Source: a bacterium UBP15_UBA6099
Lineage (GTDB): Bacteria > UBP15 > UBA6099
Assembly (NCBI GenBank): GCA_002435745.1
Contig: DIWT01000062.1
Location: forward strand, 1 to 33,149
Direction of reading: 5' to 3'
DNA: 33,149 nt
Program-made: the position numbers and the translations under genes
Notes under the pieces: model-generated
The model's input: the letters and a program-made list of their open reading frames with translations, nothing else
Databases searched by the model: none
Told to the model about the DNA's origin: nothing
Shown here: piece after piece, positions 17,801 to 24,217 of the stretch
Layout: each line of letters begins with the position of its first letter
How positions within the stretch are numbered: the stretch's first letter is position 1

Positions 17801-17939
17801 TTTACAAGCAAAAACGCCAGATGAGGAAATCCGCATAAGGCGTTTGATCGCGGCTAATGAAATCCAAATGAACAATCTTGTGTATGAATTATATGGAATC
17901 AATAAATCAGAAATTGAAATTATCGAATCAGAAAAATAA
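14838..17939 (+). CDS. Type IIG restriction-modification enzyme (Eco57I-like)
   Basis: This single 1033-residue protein combines endonuclease, adenine methyltransferase and target recognition. The N-terminus has a PD-(D/E)xK nuclease pattern: Glu33, Pro74-Asp75, Glu89-Ala-Lys91, plus a Q106xxxY110 motif. A helical connector spans about 200-345 (IPTEILGNVYEQFLGK). The methyltransferase core has motif X (GGVYYTP, about 362-368), motif I DPACGSGSF at 399-407, motif II YGVDID at 475-480 and motif IV NPPY at 578-581, as in N6-adenine enzymes. A TaqI-like specificity region covers about 700-1000. All motifs are intact. The gene is visibly more AT-rich than its neighbours, uses different codons and has its own AT-rich flanks, so recent horizontal transfer is likely. 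No separate specificity or helicase gene is present, so it is probably self-contained. The recognition site is unknown. Confidence 0.9.
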   Translation: MIKETVGELVERFKQNIDTYKSASYNETELRVEFINPFWKALGWDVDNKAGYAHLYRDVIHEDAISFGGSTKAPDYCFRIGNMRKFFLEAKRPSVNIGEDATSAYQLRRYAWSGKLPISVLTNFAELAVYDGRIRPSNTDKASKARIALYKFDEYVERWDEIDAVFSREAVLKGSFDKYALSVNGKRGTSEVDMEFLTEIEKWRESLAKNIALRNVDISVRDLNFAIQMTIDRIIFLRMCEDRGIEKYGQLQALCSGKRIYSRLIEIFEKADDKYNSGLFHFRLEKERDSAPDRLTTKLTIDDKVLKEILLGLYYPESPYEFGVIPTEILGNVYEQFLGKVIRLTKGRQAKVEEKPEIRKAGGVYYTPQYIVEHIVKNTVGSLCEGKTPNDISRIRILDPACGSGSFLLEAYNYLLDYHLKWYLEKKEATGKAPLGLVEESKPKRGRHAAIYEARKNEWLLTTREKKRILLDNIYGVDIDSQAVEVAKLSLFLKVLENENQETLRTQLALWRERALPDLSGNIKCGNSLIGPEINKNGQLIMFDEAQQGRVNVFDWHDSRNGFGDIMKAGGFDCIVGNPPYIRIQALKDWAPIEVEHYKKHYKSASSGNYDIYAVFVEKGLTLLNSNGRLGFILPHKFFNLHYGKQLRGIIADGKHLSEIIHFGSQQVFSGPTTYTCILFLDKAGNKRMRFVKVDDLDAWRKNGESEEVVINTKKISSNEWNFIVGDGNKLFEKLENKHKRFGDACDMFVGLQTSADDVFIMDFVKKTEKTITLRSKALGEVLVFEKDLFFPLVSGQDINAYFPLGERQYILFPYNLIGESAELIDYAELQRKYPKASNYLERNKERLEKRENGRFKGPKWYCLYPKNLGIQNRVKLCVPRLVERLHAGYDIDGRHFNDNVDVGGVTLKSDYREQTLEYLLCLMNSNLLRWHFSQISTTFRGGWRSANRQFIEKLPFRKIDFNNKNDVKAHRKIVSMTMSMLDCHSQLLQAKTPDEEIRIRRLIAANEIQMNNLVYELYGINKSEIEIIESEK

Positions 17940-17954
17940 ATTATTAGATTGTTT

Positions 17955-17967
17955 ATGAATTATTCAT
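17955..17967. repeat. Short perfect palindrome after the R-M gene
   Basis: ATGAAT-T-ATTCAT is a perfect inverted repeat 16 bases past the R-M stop codon. It could be a weak terminator stem or an operator. No T-run follows. Confidence 0.35.
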
Positions 17968-17986
17968 GAGTCGCAAATAGCATAAG

Positions 17987-18046
17987 TGTGTCAATAAACC
18001 CACACCCATGTGTCATATTTGACACAAAAGGGTCAAAAACGACATC
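17987..18046 (+). promoter_or_regulatory. Three phased palindromic sites upstream of murC
   Basis: The central site at 18009-18026 is a perfect palindrome, TGTGTCA-TATT-TGACACA. An imperfect copy at 17987-18004 shares the full left half TGTGTCA and the CACA end. A second imperfect copy at 18029-18046 reads AGGGTCA-AAAA-CGACATC. Their centres are 22 and 20 bases apart, close to two helical turns, so bound dimers would lie on one face of the DNA. They are centred about 160-200 bases before the sigma54 start predicted for murC, the usual distance for enhancer sites of NtrC-family activators. Confidence 0.6.
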
Positions 18047-18081
18047 AACATGGATGTGAATTGTCTCACTGTTTTTATTAT

Positions 18082-18110
18082 TTGCCAAACATGCAATAAA
18101 TCCTTTTAAT
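18082..18110 (+). promoter_or_regulatory. Sigma70-type promoter before murC
   Basis: TTGCCA (18082-18087) and TTTAAT (18105-18110) are separated by exactly 17 bases. The predicted start is near 18117, giving a leader of about 110 bases that includes a small palindrome GGTG-TT-CACC at 18130-18139. Confidence 0.5.
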
Positions 18111-18171
18111 AAAGAGATAAATGTTTCTAGGTGTTCACCCTAAGGTGGCAATATAGCTTTAATGTTATGGT

Positions 18172-18187
18172 TGGCATGAATGTTGCT
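18172..18187 (+). promoter_or_regulatory. Sigma54 (-24/-12) promoter before murC
   Basis: TGGCATG-AATG-TTGCT matches the consensus TGGCACG-N4-TTGCW except for one base, with the essential GG and GC exactly 10 bases apart. The start is predicted about 12 bases downstream, near 18198, leaving a leader of about 32 bases that contains GGGAG before the murC ATG. The orientation and intergenic position both fit. Confidence 0.7.
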
Positions 18188-18229
18188 ATAAATAGTGATG
18201 TGCATATGAGGCACAGGGAGTGTAGAAAG

Positions 18230-19606
18230 ATGGAAAAAAAGAAGTATCACTTCATCGGGATAGGCGGCATCGGCATGAGCGCGCTGGCGCAGATTCTGGT
18301 GGAGCAGGGGTTCGAGGTGAGCGGGTCGGACGTGGTGAAGTCCGGCAGGGCTTGCGAACTGGAGAGACTTGGGGCGACGATTAAAGTCGGCCATGCGGCG
18401 AATAACATAAACGGCGCGGAAGTGGCGATCGTCTCTTCCGCAATTTCGATAAACAATCCTGAAGTCAAAGCGGCGATACGCAGGGGCATACCGATTCTGC
18501 ACAGGTCGGAACTGTTGTCGCTTCTTATGAAACAGAAAAAGGGAGTCGCGGTTTCAGGCACTCACGGGAAGACCACGACGACTTCGATGATTTCGCTGAT
18601 GTTCGAGCGCGCCGGGCTTGATCCCACAGTGGTTATCGGCGGGGTGATGGAGCAGTTCAAGAGCAACGCCAAACTCGGCAAAGGCGACTATCTGGTCGCC
18701 GAAGCGGACGAGAGCGACGGGTCGCTGGTGAGATTGACTCCGCACATCGCGGTGGTGACGAACGTCGAAGCCGATCACATGGATTATTACTCCGATGTCG
18801 CGCAGATTAGGGCGACATTCGCCAAATTCCTTGACAGTTTGCCGGAAGACGGTCTGGCCGTCATGTGCACGGACGACCACAATGTGCACAAACTGGCCGA
18901 GGATTATAAAGGAAGGATGCTCACTTACGGGTTGACGAACGGCGCTCATCTGAAAGCCGTCAAGATAGAGCATTCGGGCATGGGCGCGGATTTCATGGTG
19001 ACCAACCGGGGCTTGGACGTGGCAAGGTTCAGGCTTAACGTGCCCGGAGTCCACAACATTTACAACAGCCTCGCGACCATAGGGCTGGGTCTAGAACTCG
19101 GGATCGAAATCGACACGATTAGAAAGAGTCTTGCCGAGTTCAAGGGCGCCAACAGAAGATTCCAGATAATTTCCAATCACGGCGGCATGGTTGTCGTGGA
19201 CGATTACGCGCACCATCCGACGGAGATAATGGCCACTTTGAGCGCCGCCAGAAAAATCCACAGGAACGGAAAGATTATCTCCGTGTTCCAGCCGCACAGG
19301 TTCTCGCGCACTCAATACTTCTTCGACCTTTACGGAAAAAGCTTTTTCAATTCCGACATGGTGATAGTGACGGATATTTACGCCGCCGGAGAAAAGCCGA
19401 TTCCGGAAGTGAACGGGGAGCTTCTGGCGACCACGCTCAAGAAATACGGGCATAAGGGCGTCGTCTATATCCCGGACATCAAAGATGTTCCGTCCTTCAT
19501 AGACAGAACGGCGACCAGCGAAGATTTCGTGATAACGCTCGGCGCCGGCGATGTCTGGAAAGTCGCTTACTCCGTTTCGGACTCGCTGAAGGAAAAAACC
19601 GCTTAA
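18230..19606 (+). CDS. murC: UDP-N-acetylmuramate--L-alanine ligase
   Basis: MurC adds L-alanine to UDP-N-acetylmuramate using ATP, the first amino acid step of peptidoglycan synthesis in the cytoplasm. The 458-residue protein has the N-terminal Rossmann motif GIGGIGMSALA (10-20), the ATP loop GTHGKTT (110-116), EADESDGS in the central domain, DDYAHHPTE near 324 and QPHRFSRT near 353. The frame is open upstream to a GTG at 18131, but those 33 residues have no MurC similarity and would swallow the sigma54 promoter, so I use the ATG at 18230 with GGGAG 9 bases before it. No other cell-wall genes are adjacent. It ends at a hairpin terminator, so it is probably monocistronic, with both sigma70- and sigma54-type promoters. 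Confidence 0.94.
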   Translation: MEKKKYHFIGIGGIGMSALAQILVEQGFEVSGSDVVKSGRACELERLGATIKVGHAANNINGAEVAIVSSAISINNPEVKAAIRRGIPILHRSELLSLLMKQKKGVAVSGTHGKTTTTSMISLMFERAGLDPTVVIGGVMEQFKSNAKLGKGDYLVAEADESDGSLVRLTPHIAVVTNVEADHMDYYSDVAQIRATFAKFLDSLPEDGLAVMCTDDHNVHKLAEDYKGRMLTYGLTNGAHLKAVKIEHSGMGADFMVTNRGLDVARFRLNVPGVHNIYNSLATIGLGLELGIEIDTIRKSLAEFKGANRRFQIISNHGGMVVVDDYAHHPTEIMATLSAARKIHRNGKIISVFQPHRFSRTQYFFDLYGKSFFNSDMVIVTDIYAAGEKPIPEVNGELLATTLKKYGHKGVVYIPDIKDVPSFIDRTATSEDFVITLGAGDVWKVAYSVSDSLKEKTA

Positions 19607-19633
19607 ACGTTCCATCGCATCGGCATCAGTTTT

Positions 19634-19660
19634 CGCTCTTAAACAAGGGCGGGATTTTTT
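19634..19660 (+). terminator. Rho-independent terminator of murC
   Basis: The stem CGCTCTT-AAAC-AAGGGCG (one wobble pair) at 19634-19651 is followed by GGA and six Ts at 19655-19660. It lies 28 bases after the murC stop. Confidence 0.7.
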
Positions 19661-19668
19661 GCGTTGGG

Positions 19669-19697
19669 TTTAACGCCGAAAGGCGAAGCGCTATACT
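19669..19697 (+). promoter_or_regulatory. Promoter of gatCAB
   Basis: TATACT (-10, 19692-19697) is preceded after 17 bases by TTTAAC (19669-19674), a modest -35. The predicted start is near 19704, about 45 bases before gatC. It follows directly after the murC terminator. Confidence 0.5.
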
Positions 19698-19708
19698 TTC
19701 GACGATGC

Positions 19709-19733
19709 GCCGTAGGGCCGCAAGGCTACCGGC
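19709..19733 (+). other. Hairpin with GNRA-type loop in the gatC leader
   Basis: The leader can fold into a stem capped by GCC-GCAA-GGC (a GCAA tetraloop), extended by TAG/CTA and GCC/GGC pairs across small bulges. It ends 5 bases before the GGAGG ribosome-binding site. It may stabilise the mRNA or tune translation. It does not resemble a T-box. Confidence 0.4.
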
Positions 19734-19748
19734 GGACGGAGGACTTTT

Positions 19749-20051
19749 ATGAAGCTGACGCGTGAAGAAGTCCGCGAAGTCGCTTATCTCTCCAGAATCG
19801 AGATGACGGACGAAGAACTTGACAGGATGACAGGCCAGTTGGGGGCCATTCTGGATTATGCGGATATGCTCAACGAGCTGGACTTAGAAGGAGTCGAGCC
19901 GACGTCGCATGTCATTCCCATGAAAAATGTGATGAGGGAAGACGTCGTCAAGGAGTCGTGCGGAGTGGAAAAAGCGCTGATGAACGCGCCCGACAGATTC
20001 GGCGATTTCTTCCGAGTGCCCAAGGTTATCGACGAGGGCGAAGGGCATTGA
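19749..20051 (+). CDS. gatC: Asp/Glu-tRNA amidotransferase subunit C
   Basis: GatC is the small scaffold subunit of GatCAB, which converts misacylated Glu-tRNA(Gln) and/or Asp-tRNA(Asn) to the amide form. The 100 residues have the typical pattern: VREVAYLSRIEMTDEEL (8-24), a LGAILDYADMLNELDLEGVEPTSHV-like helix and loop (31-55), and a FRVPKVID ending. GGAGG lies 5-6 bases before the ATG. It is the first gene of gatC-gatA-gatB and is followed after 28 bases by gatA. Confidence 0.95.
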   Translation: MKLTREEVREVAYLSRIEMTDEELDRMTGQLGAILDYADMLNELDLEGVEPTSHVIPMKNVMREDVVKESCGVEKALMNAPDRFGDFFRVPKVIDEGEGH

Positions 20052-20079
20052 CGGAGCGCAAGCAACGGGGGACGAACAA

Positions 20080-21531
20080 TTGGAACTCTGCACAAAGACC
20101 GCGAGCGAACTTATCGGGATGTTGCGAGCGGGCGAAATCGACCCGATAGACATTGTCGATTCGACATTCAAAAGAATCAATGATAAAGAGCCTGATGTAA
20201 AGGCGTTCATCGCCGTTCTGGAAGAGAGCGCAAGAAAGCGCGCCGAAGAGTTAAAAGACGCGGACCGCTCGCTTCCATTATACGGGATTCCGGTGGCGGT
20301 GAAAGACAACATGTGCATGGAAGGGGCGCAGACTACGTGCGGGTCCAAGATACTCACGCCATTCGAGCCGCCCTATGACGCGACGGTCGTGGAGAAGTTG
20401 AAAGCCGCCGGCGCGGTTATCGTCGGCAAAACCAACATGGACGAGTTCGCGATGGGCTCGTCATGCGAATGGTCGGCGCATCATCCGACGAGGAACCCGT
20501 GGGACTTGGAACGCGCGCCGGGCGGGTCGAGCGGCGGCTCGGCGGCGGCGGTGGCGGCCTGTGAATGCGCCATGTCTCTAGGCTCCGACACCGGAGGCTC
20601 TATCAGGCAGCCCGCTTCGCTTTGCGGCGTGGTCGGCATGAAGCCGACTTACGGCGCTGTGTCTCGCTACGGCTTGGTGGCTTTCGCGTCGTCTCTGGAC
20701 CAGATAGGGCCTTTCGCGAGGGACGTTAGAGACTGCGCCATGTTGCTGGACGTCATCTGCGGTCACGATCCCAAGGACTCCACTTCGATAGACCGCGAGC
20801 CGCCCGACCATGTCGCGGCGCTCGATGCCGGAGCGGCGGGGATGACAGTGGGGATGATTAAAGACCTCTTCGGAGAGGGAGTCGAGCCGGGTGTGCGCGA
20901 GCGCGTCTCCGCCGCGGCGGAGGTCTTCGAGAAGATGGGCGCGAAGATAAAGGAAATAGAAATGCCGATTGTCAAGTATGCGCTGCCCGCGTACTACCTT
21001 ATCGCTCCCGCCGAGGCAAGCTCGAACCTTGCCAGATACGACGGCGTCCAGTACGGGATGCGGGAGGACGCCGACGACATAGTTTCAATGTTCAGGAAAA
21101 CGAGACGGGCCGGTTTCGGCGCGGAGGTGAAACGCAGAATAATGCTCGGCACGTACGCCCTCAGCGCCGGCTACTACGACGCTTACTATCTGCGCGCTCT
21201 CAAAGTCCGAACGTTGATTGTGAAAGAGTTTGAGAAAGCATTCGCGGAATGCGACATCCTGATGTCACCGACCAGCCCCTCGACGGCCTTTAAGCTAAAC
21301 GAAAAAATAGACGACCCGCTGGCCATGTACATGATGGATATCTGCACCATCCCCGTGAATCTCGCGGGATTGCCCGGAATGTCCATACCGTGCGGATTGA
21401 GCGACGGTCTGCCAGTGGGGTTGCAGTTGATAGGCCCGACGCTGGGCGAACAGGCGCTTTTGCGCGCGGCGAGGGCTTTCGAAATCGGGTCGGGAATCTG
21501 CGGGATGATGCCCGGCGAAAAGATGGACTGA
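20080..21531 (+). CDS. gatA: Asp/Glu-tRNA amidotransferase subunit A
   Basis: GatA is the amidase-signature subunit that hydrolyses glutamine and supplies ammonia to GatB. The 483 residues match the family. The catalytic triad is Lys75 (IPVAVKDN), cis-Ser150 (PGGSSGGS) and nucleophile Ser174 (TGGSIRQPAS), each 4 residues earlier than in the Staphylococcus aureus enzyme. The start is TTG at 20080, preceded by GGGGGA at suitable distance, and no upstream ATG gives a better N-terminus. The gap of 41 bases to gatB holds no promoter or terminator. Confidence 0.96.
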   Translation: MELCTKTASELIGMLRAGEIDPIDIVDSTFKRINDKEPDVKAFIAVLEESARKRAEELKDADRSLPLYGIPVAVKDNMCMEGAQTTCGSKILTPFEPPYDATVVEKLKAAGAVIVGKTNMDEFAMGSSCEWSAHHPTRNPWDLERAPGGSSGGSAAAVAACECAMSLGSDTGGSIRQPASLCGVVGMKPTYGAVSRYGLVAFASSLDQIGPFARDVRDCAMLLDVICGHDPKDSTSIDREPPDHVAALDAGAAGMTVGMIKDLFGEGVEPGVRERVSAAAEVFEKMGAKIKEIEMPIVKYALPAYYLIAPAEASSNLARYDGVQYGMREDADDIVSMFRKTRRAGFGAEVKRRIMLGTYALSAGYYDAYYLRALKVRTLIVKEFEKAFAECDILMSPTSPSTAFKLNEKIDDPLAMYMMDICTIPVNLAGLPGMSIPCGLSDGLPVGLQLIGPTLGEQALLRAARAFEIGSGICGMMPGEKMD

Positions 21532-21572
21532 ACGACCAGCGCGGGAATATGACGATTGGATCGGTTGAATAA

Positions 21573-23003
21573 ATGAAATACGAGCCTGTGATAGGAATAG
21601 AAGTGCATGCTCAACTGAAGACGGACTCCAAGCTGTTCTGCGGGTGTTCGACAGGTTTTGCGGCGGCCCCGAACCATCATGTCTGCCCGGTGTGCCTCGG
21701 CCTGCCGGGGACTTTGCCGGTTTTAAACCGCAAGGCGATAGAGTATGTGGTCAGGACGTGTATCGCGCTCGAATGCGAGGTGTCTCCCGCGAGCAGGTTC
21801 GCGCGAAAAAACTATTACTATCCCGACCTGCCGAAAGCTTATCAGATATCTCAGTACGAACTGCCCATAGGGCGCAACGGCAAGCTCACGGTGAGAGCGG
21901 GCGGGAGGGAAAAAACCATCCGCATCCACCGCATTCACTTGGAAGAGGACGCCGGAAAGCTTGTGCATGACGCGTCCGGCGGAAGTTGCGTCGATTACAA
22001 CCGCACCGGCATTCCCCTTATGGAGATAGTCACGGAAGCCGATGTGCGCAGCAGCGAGGAAGCGGTGGCTTACCTGACCAGTCTCAGGTCGATATTGCAG
22101 TATATCGGCGTGTGCGGCGCCAACATGGAGAAAGGCGAAATGAGATGCGAGCCGAATATCTCCGTGAGGCCGGTCGGGGCCGAAGAATTCGGCACAAAGA
22201 CGGAAATGAAGAATCTGAACTCGTTCCGCGCGGTCAGGCTGGGCGTGGACTTCGAGATTGAGCGACAGATAGACGCTATCGAGAACGGGGAGCGGATTGT
22301 TCAGGAAACAAGGCGGTGGGACGAAGCGACTCAGACGACTCAGACGATGAGGTCTAAGGAAAGGGCGCATGATTACAGGTATTTTCCGGATCCCGACCTT
22401 GTGCCGGTCGAGGTGTCGGCGTCAGTGGTGGAACTGATTCGAGCGAAAGCGCCGGAGTTGCCGGAGCCCCGCCGGGTCCGCTTCATCTCACAGTACGGTT
22501 TGCCTGAATATGACGCGGAAGTGTTGACCGGCTCGAAGGCGATGGCTGATTTCTTCGAACGCGCCGCCTCTCTTCACAACGACCCCAAAGCGGTTTCAAA
22601 CTGGATAATGACGGAGTTGATGGGATGCCTGAACGAGTCGGGGAAGACGATAGATGAGTGCGCCGTGACTGCCGAGGACTTAACGGCGCTGCTTGAGTTG
22701 ATGGGGAAGGGGGTAATCAGCGCGAGGATGGGCAAAGACGTCTTTAAAGACATGTTTGCGTCCGGTCGGCCTCCCGCAGAGATTATCAAGGAAAAAGGGC
22801 TTGAACAAATGAACGACGAGACCGCTATCTCAGACGCGGTGGAAAAGGTTATAGCCGACAATCCGGGGCCTGCGGCAGATTTCCGCGCAGGGAAGAAGCA
22901 AGCCGCCGGGTTCCTTGTCGGGCAGGTTATGCGGCTCACGGGCGGCAAAGCCAACCCGAAAATAGTCGGAAGGATTATTGAAGATAAATTGTTGTCCGAA
23001 TAG
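21573..23003 (+). CDS. gatB: Asp/Glu-tRNA amidotransferase subunit B
   Basis: GatB binds the misacylated tRNA, phosphorylates the acyl group with ATP and amidates it. The 476 residues begin with the signature YEPVIGIEVHAQL. Cys23, Cys25, Cys38 and Cys41 form the zinc site (FCGC...CPVC). The signature segments PDLPKAYQISQY and HLEEDAGKLVHD follow, and the C-terminus is a YqeY-like helical tRNA-binding tail (from about residue 325). A complete gatCAB operon implies that the organism makes Gln-tRNA and/or Asn-tRNA by the indirect route. Which of the two cannot be told here. It is the last gene of the operon; no clear terminator follows. Confidence 0.96.
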   Translation: MKYEPVIGIEVHAQLKTDSKLFCGCSTGFAAAPNHHVCPVCLGLPGTLPVLNRKAIEYVVRTCIALECEVSPASRFARKNYYYPDLPKAYQISQYELPIGRNGKLTVRAGGREKTIRIHRIHLEEDAGKLVHDASGGSCVDYNRTGIPLMEIVTEADVRSSEEAVAYLTSLRSILQYIGVCGANMEKGEMRCEPNISVRPVGAEEFGTKTEMKNLNSFRAVRLGVDFEIERQIDAIENGERIVQETRRWDEATQTTQTMRSKERAHDYRYFPDPDLVPVEVSASVVELIRAKAPELPEPRRVRFISQYGLPEYDAEVLTGSKAMADFFERAASLHNDPKAVSNWIMTELMGCLNESGKTIDECAVTAEDLTALLELMGKGVISARMGKDVFKDMFASGRPPAEIIKEKGLEQMNDETAISDAVEKVIADNPGPAADFRAGKKQAAGFLVGQVMRLTGGKANPKIVGRIIEDKLLSE

Positions 23004-23190
23004 AATCCGCAGCGTTGCATCGACATTAAATTGACAAAATGAACAATCATTATATAAACATCAGGCGTTGCCAGTAAAATCCTTCATCAGAGCGAAATCG
23101 ACAAACAAGCAAGGCGTCAATAATTCAGGTGCGGCCATTAGATAAATGTAAATGCGGTAAATCGCGAGCGTCTGTATGACATATATACTA

Positions 23191-23206
23191 TGTGAGAACA
23201 ATCACA
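23191..23206 (+). promoter_or_regulatory. CRP/FNR-family operator, perfect half-sites
   Basis: TGTGA-GAACAA-TCACA is an exact match to the core CRP consensus TGTGA-N6-TCACA, and the symmetry extends outward to TATGTG...CACATA. Its centre is about 63 bases before the predicted transcription start, the class I activator position. Confidence 0.7.
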
Positions 23207-23226
23207 CATAAAAAATACAAATTTCC

Positions 23227-23255
23227 TTGCATCGGATTATTTAAAGTGGTAAAAT
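23227..23255 (+). promoter_or_regulatory. Promoter of the giant-protein operon
   Basis: TTGCAT (23227-23232) and TAAAAT (23250-23255) are separated by exactly 17 bases. The -35 is weak (three of six positions), as expected for an activator-dependent promoter with a CRP-type site upstream. The start is predicted near 23262. Confidence 0.55.
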
Positions 23256-23361
23256 CTTCGACATGTTCGCCGGATTATATATTAAAACAAGTTGCCCACA
23301 AAGCGGGTTGTCGCTATCGTTGCATGTAGCCTCTTGAAGGCCGGGCAAAGTTGAAGAAAGC

Positions 23362-24195
23362 ATGTTAATGCGTAATAAAGCTGAAAAAAGATTCACGAAA
23401 TATTCCCAGATTGTTTTAGAGACCATCAGAGCGATTAGTGGCAGCTTCGCGGCCTGTTTGGCGGGAGCTATAATTGCGATGAGCGTTATTGCGGCGTCTG
23501 CGGCTGCTCAGGAATCGGTCGGCCCGGAAGCAAAAGGCGCTGTGACCGTCAGCATGAAGGGCGTCGGCGGGGCGGCGGTTAAGGGCGCAACCGTTCAGAT
23601 TATGTTGCCGGGTTCGGGCAGGACGGTTCCCGGTCAGGATGCGTTTCTCACTGTTGTCGATGGAGCGGACGGCGCAACCGCGGATGGAACGGTGTTTTTT
23701 GCGGCTGACATGTTCTCAGGAAAGATTAAGGACGGCGGCAAATTCGAGATTTCAATTTTCGCAAAAGGATACAAAGACTATTCCGGAAGCAATGCATACA
23801 AAGCGAATATTGATAGTAATATTATAATAGAACTTAAGCAAGGCGAAGATTCCGAGATTCCTCAGCCGAAACCCGGCGATATTGTGGTATCCATAACTAA
23901 TGCAAAAGGCGAGCCTCTCCCCGGAGCGATGGTGAAAGCGTATTTTCCGGGCGCGAACGGTTCTCTTGACAGACTGCCTAATATCCTTTTCGAGATGACC
24001 GAAGGCGACAAGAAGTATGACGCGGACGGGAAAGCGAACGGATTATTCCATTTTAAAATGGATTTATTCAAGGCATATATAAAAGATGGGCAGGAATTTC
24101 TAACAAAATTGGAATTTAAAGGGCTTGAATTCAAGGAAGGCCCGATTAAATATGGAGAAAAGCATGTCAACAAAATTTCTATACAAACAAAATGA
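23362..24195 (+). CDS. Exported protein with two Ig-like (CarboxypepD_reg-like) repeats
   Basis: The 277-residue protein has a long basic N-region (1-24), a hydrophobic segment at about 28-46 and a likely cleavage after ASAAA at 45-49. Two homologous beta-rich units follow. Unit one (about 59-157) begins GAVTVSMKGVGGAAVKGATVQI. That stretch is over the family core VxVxxxxGxPxxGAxVxxxxPG, which unit two (about 172-275) shows as GDIVVSITNAKGEPLPGAMVKAYFPG split over 172-197. Both carry a DGxxxGxxxFxxDxFxxxIKDG stretch in the second half. Such units occur in surface and periplasmic proteins; the function is unknown. GAAGAAAG precedes the ATG at 23362, and an in-frame ATG lies 2 codons later. It is followed after 22 bases by the giant repeat gene and is probably co-transcribed. 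Confidence 0.82.
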   Translation: MLMRNKAEKRFTKYSQIVLETIRAISGSFAACLAGAIIAMSVIAASAAAQESVGPEAKGAVTVSMKGVGGAAVKGATVQIMLPGSGRTVPGQDAFLTVVDGADGATADGTVFFAADMFSGKIKDGGKFEISIFAKGYKDYSGSNAYKANIDSNIIIELKQGEDSEIPQPKPGDIVVSITNAKGEPLPGAMVKAYFPGANGSLDRLPNILFEMTEGDKKYDADGKANGLFHFKMDLFKAYIKDGQEFLTKLEFKGLEFKEGPIKYGEKHVNKISIQTK

Positions 24196-24217
24196 ATACT
24201 TGTTTGGAGGTTGTGCT

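Larger units (their letters stand above)
23004..23361 (+). other. Intergenic control region before the exported-protein operon
   Basis: This 358-base gap is AT-rich. The first 180 bases show no gene, RNA or strong terminator. The rest holds the CRP-type site (23191-23206), a promoter (23227-23255) and a leader of about 100 bases. The leader contains a possible stem with CCC/GGG and ACAA/TTGT pairs around 23286-23310, and a small GCC...GGC stem near 23330-23342. Confidence 0.5.

Noticed and set aside
14838..17939. Type I restriction subunit or PglX-like phage-defence methyltransferase
   Set aside because: Nuclease, methyltransferase and specificity parts are in one chain of type IIG length, and no hsdS, hsdR or BREX/Pgl genes are nearby.
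18131..18229. GTG-initiated N-terminal extension of murC
   Set aside because: The extra 33 residues have no MurC similarity, lack a Shine-Dalgarno and overlap the sigma54 promoter.
23262..23361. Possible GEMM-type (cyclic dinucleotide) riboswitch in the leader of the exported-protein operon
   Set aside because: Fragments such as ACAAAGC and ATGTAGCC recall the motif, but the tetraloop, receptor and paired stems do not line up with the consensus. A covariance-model search would settle it.
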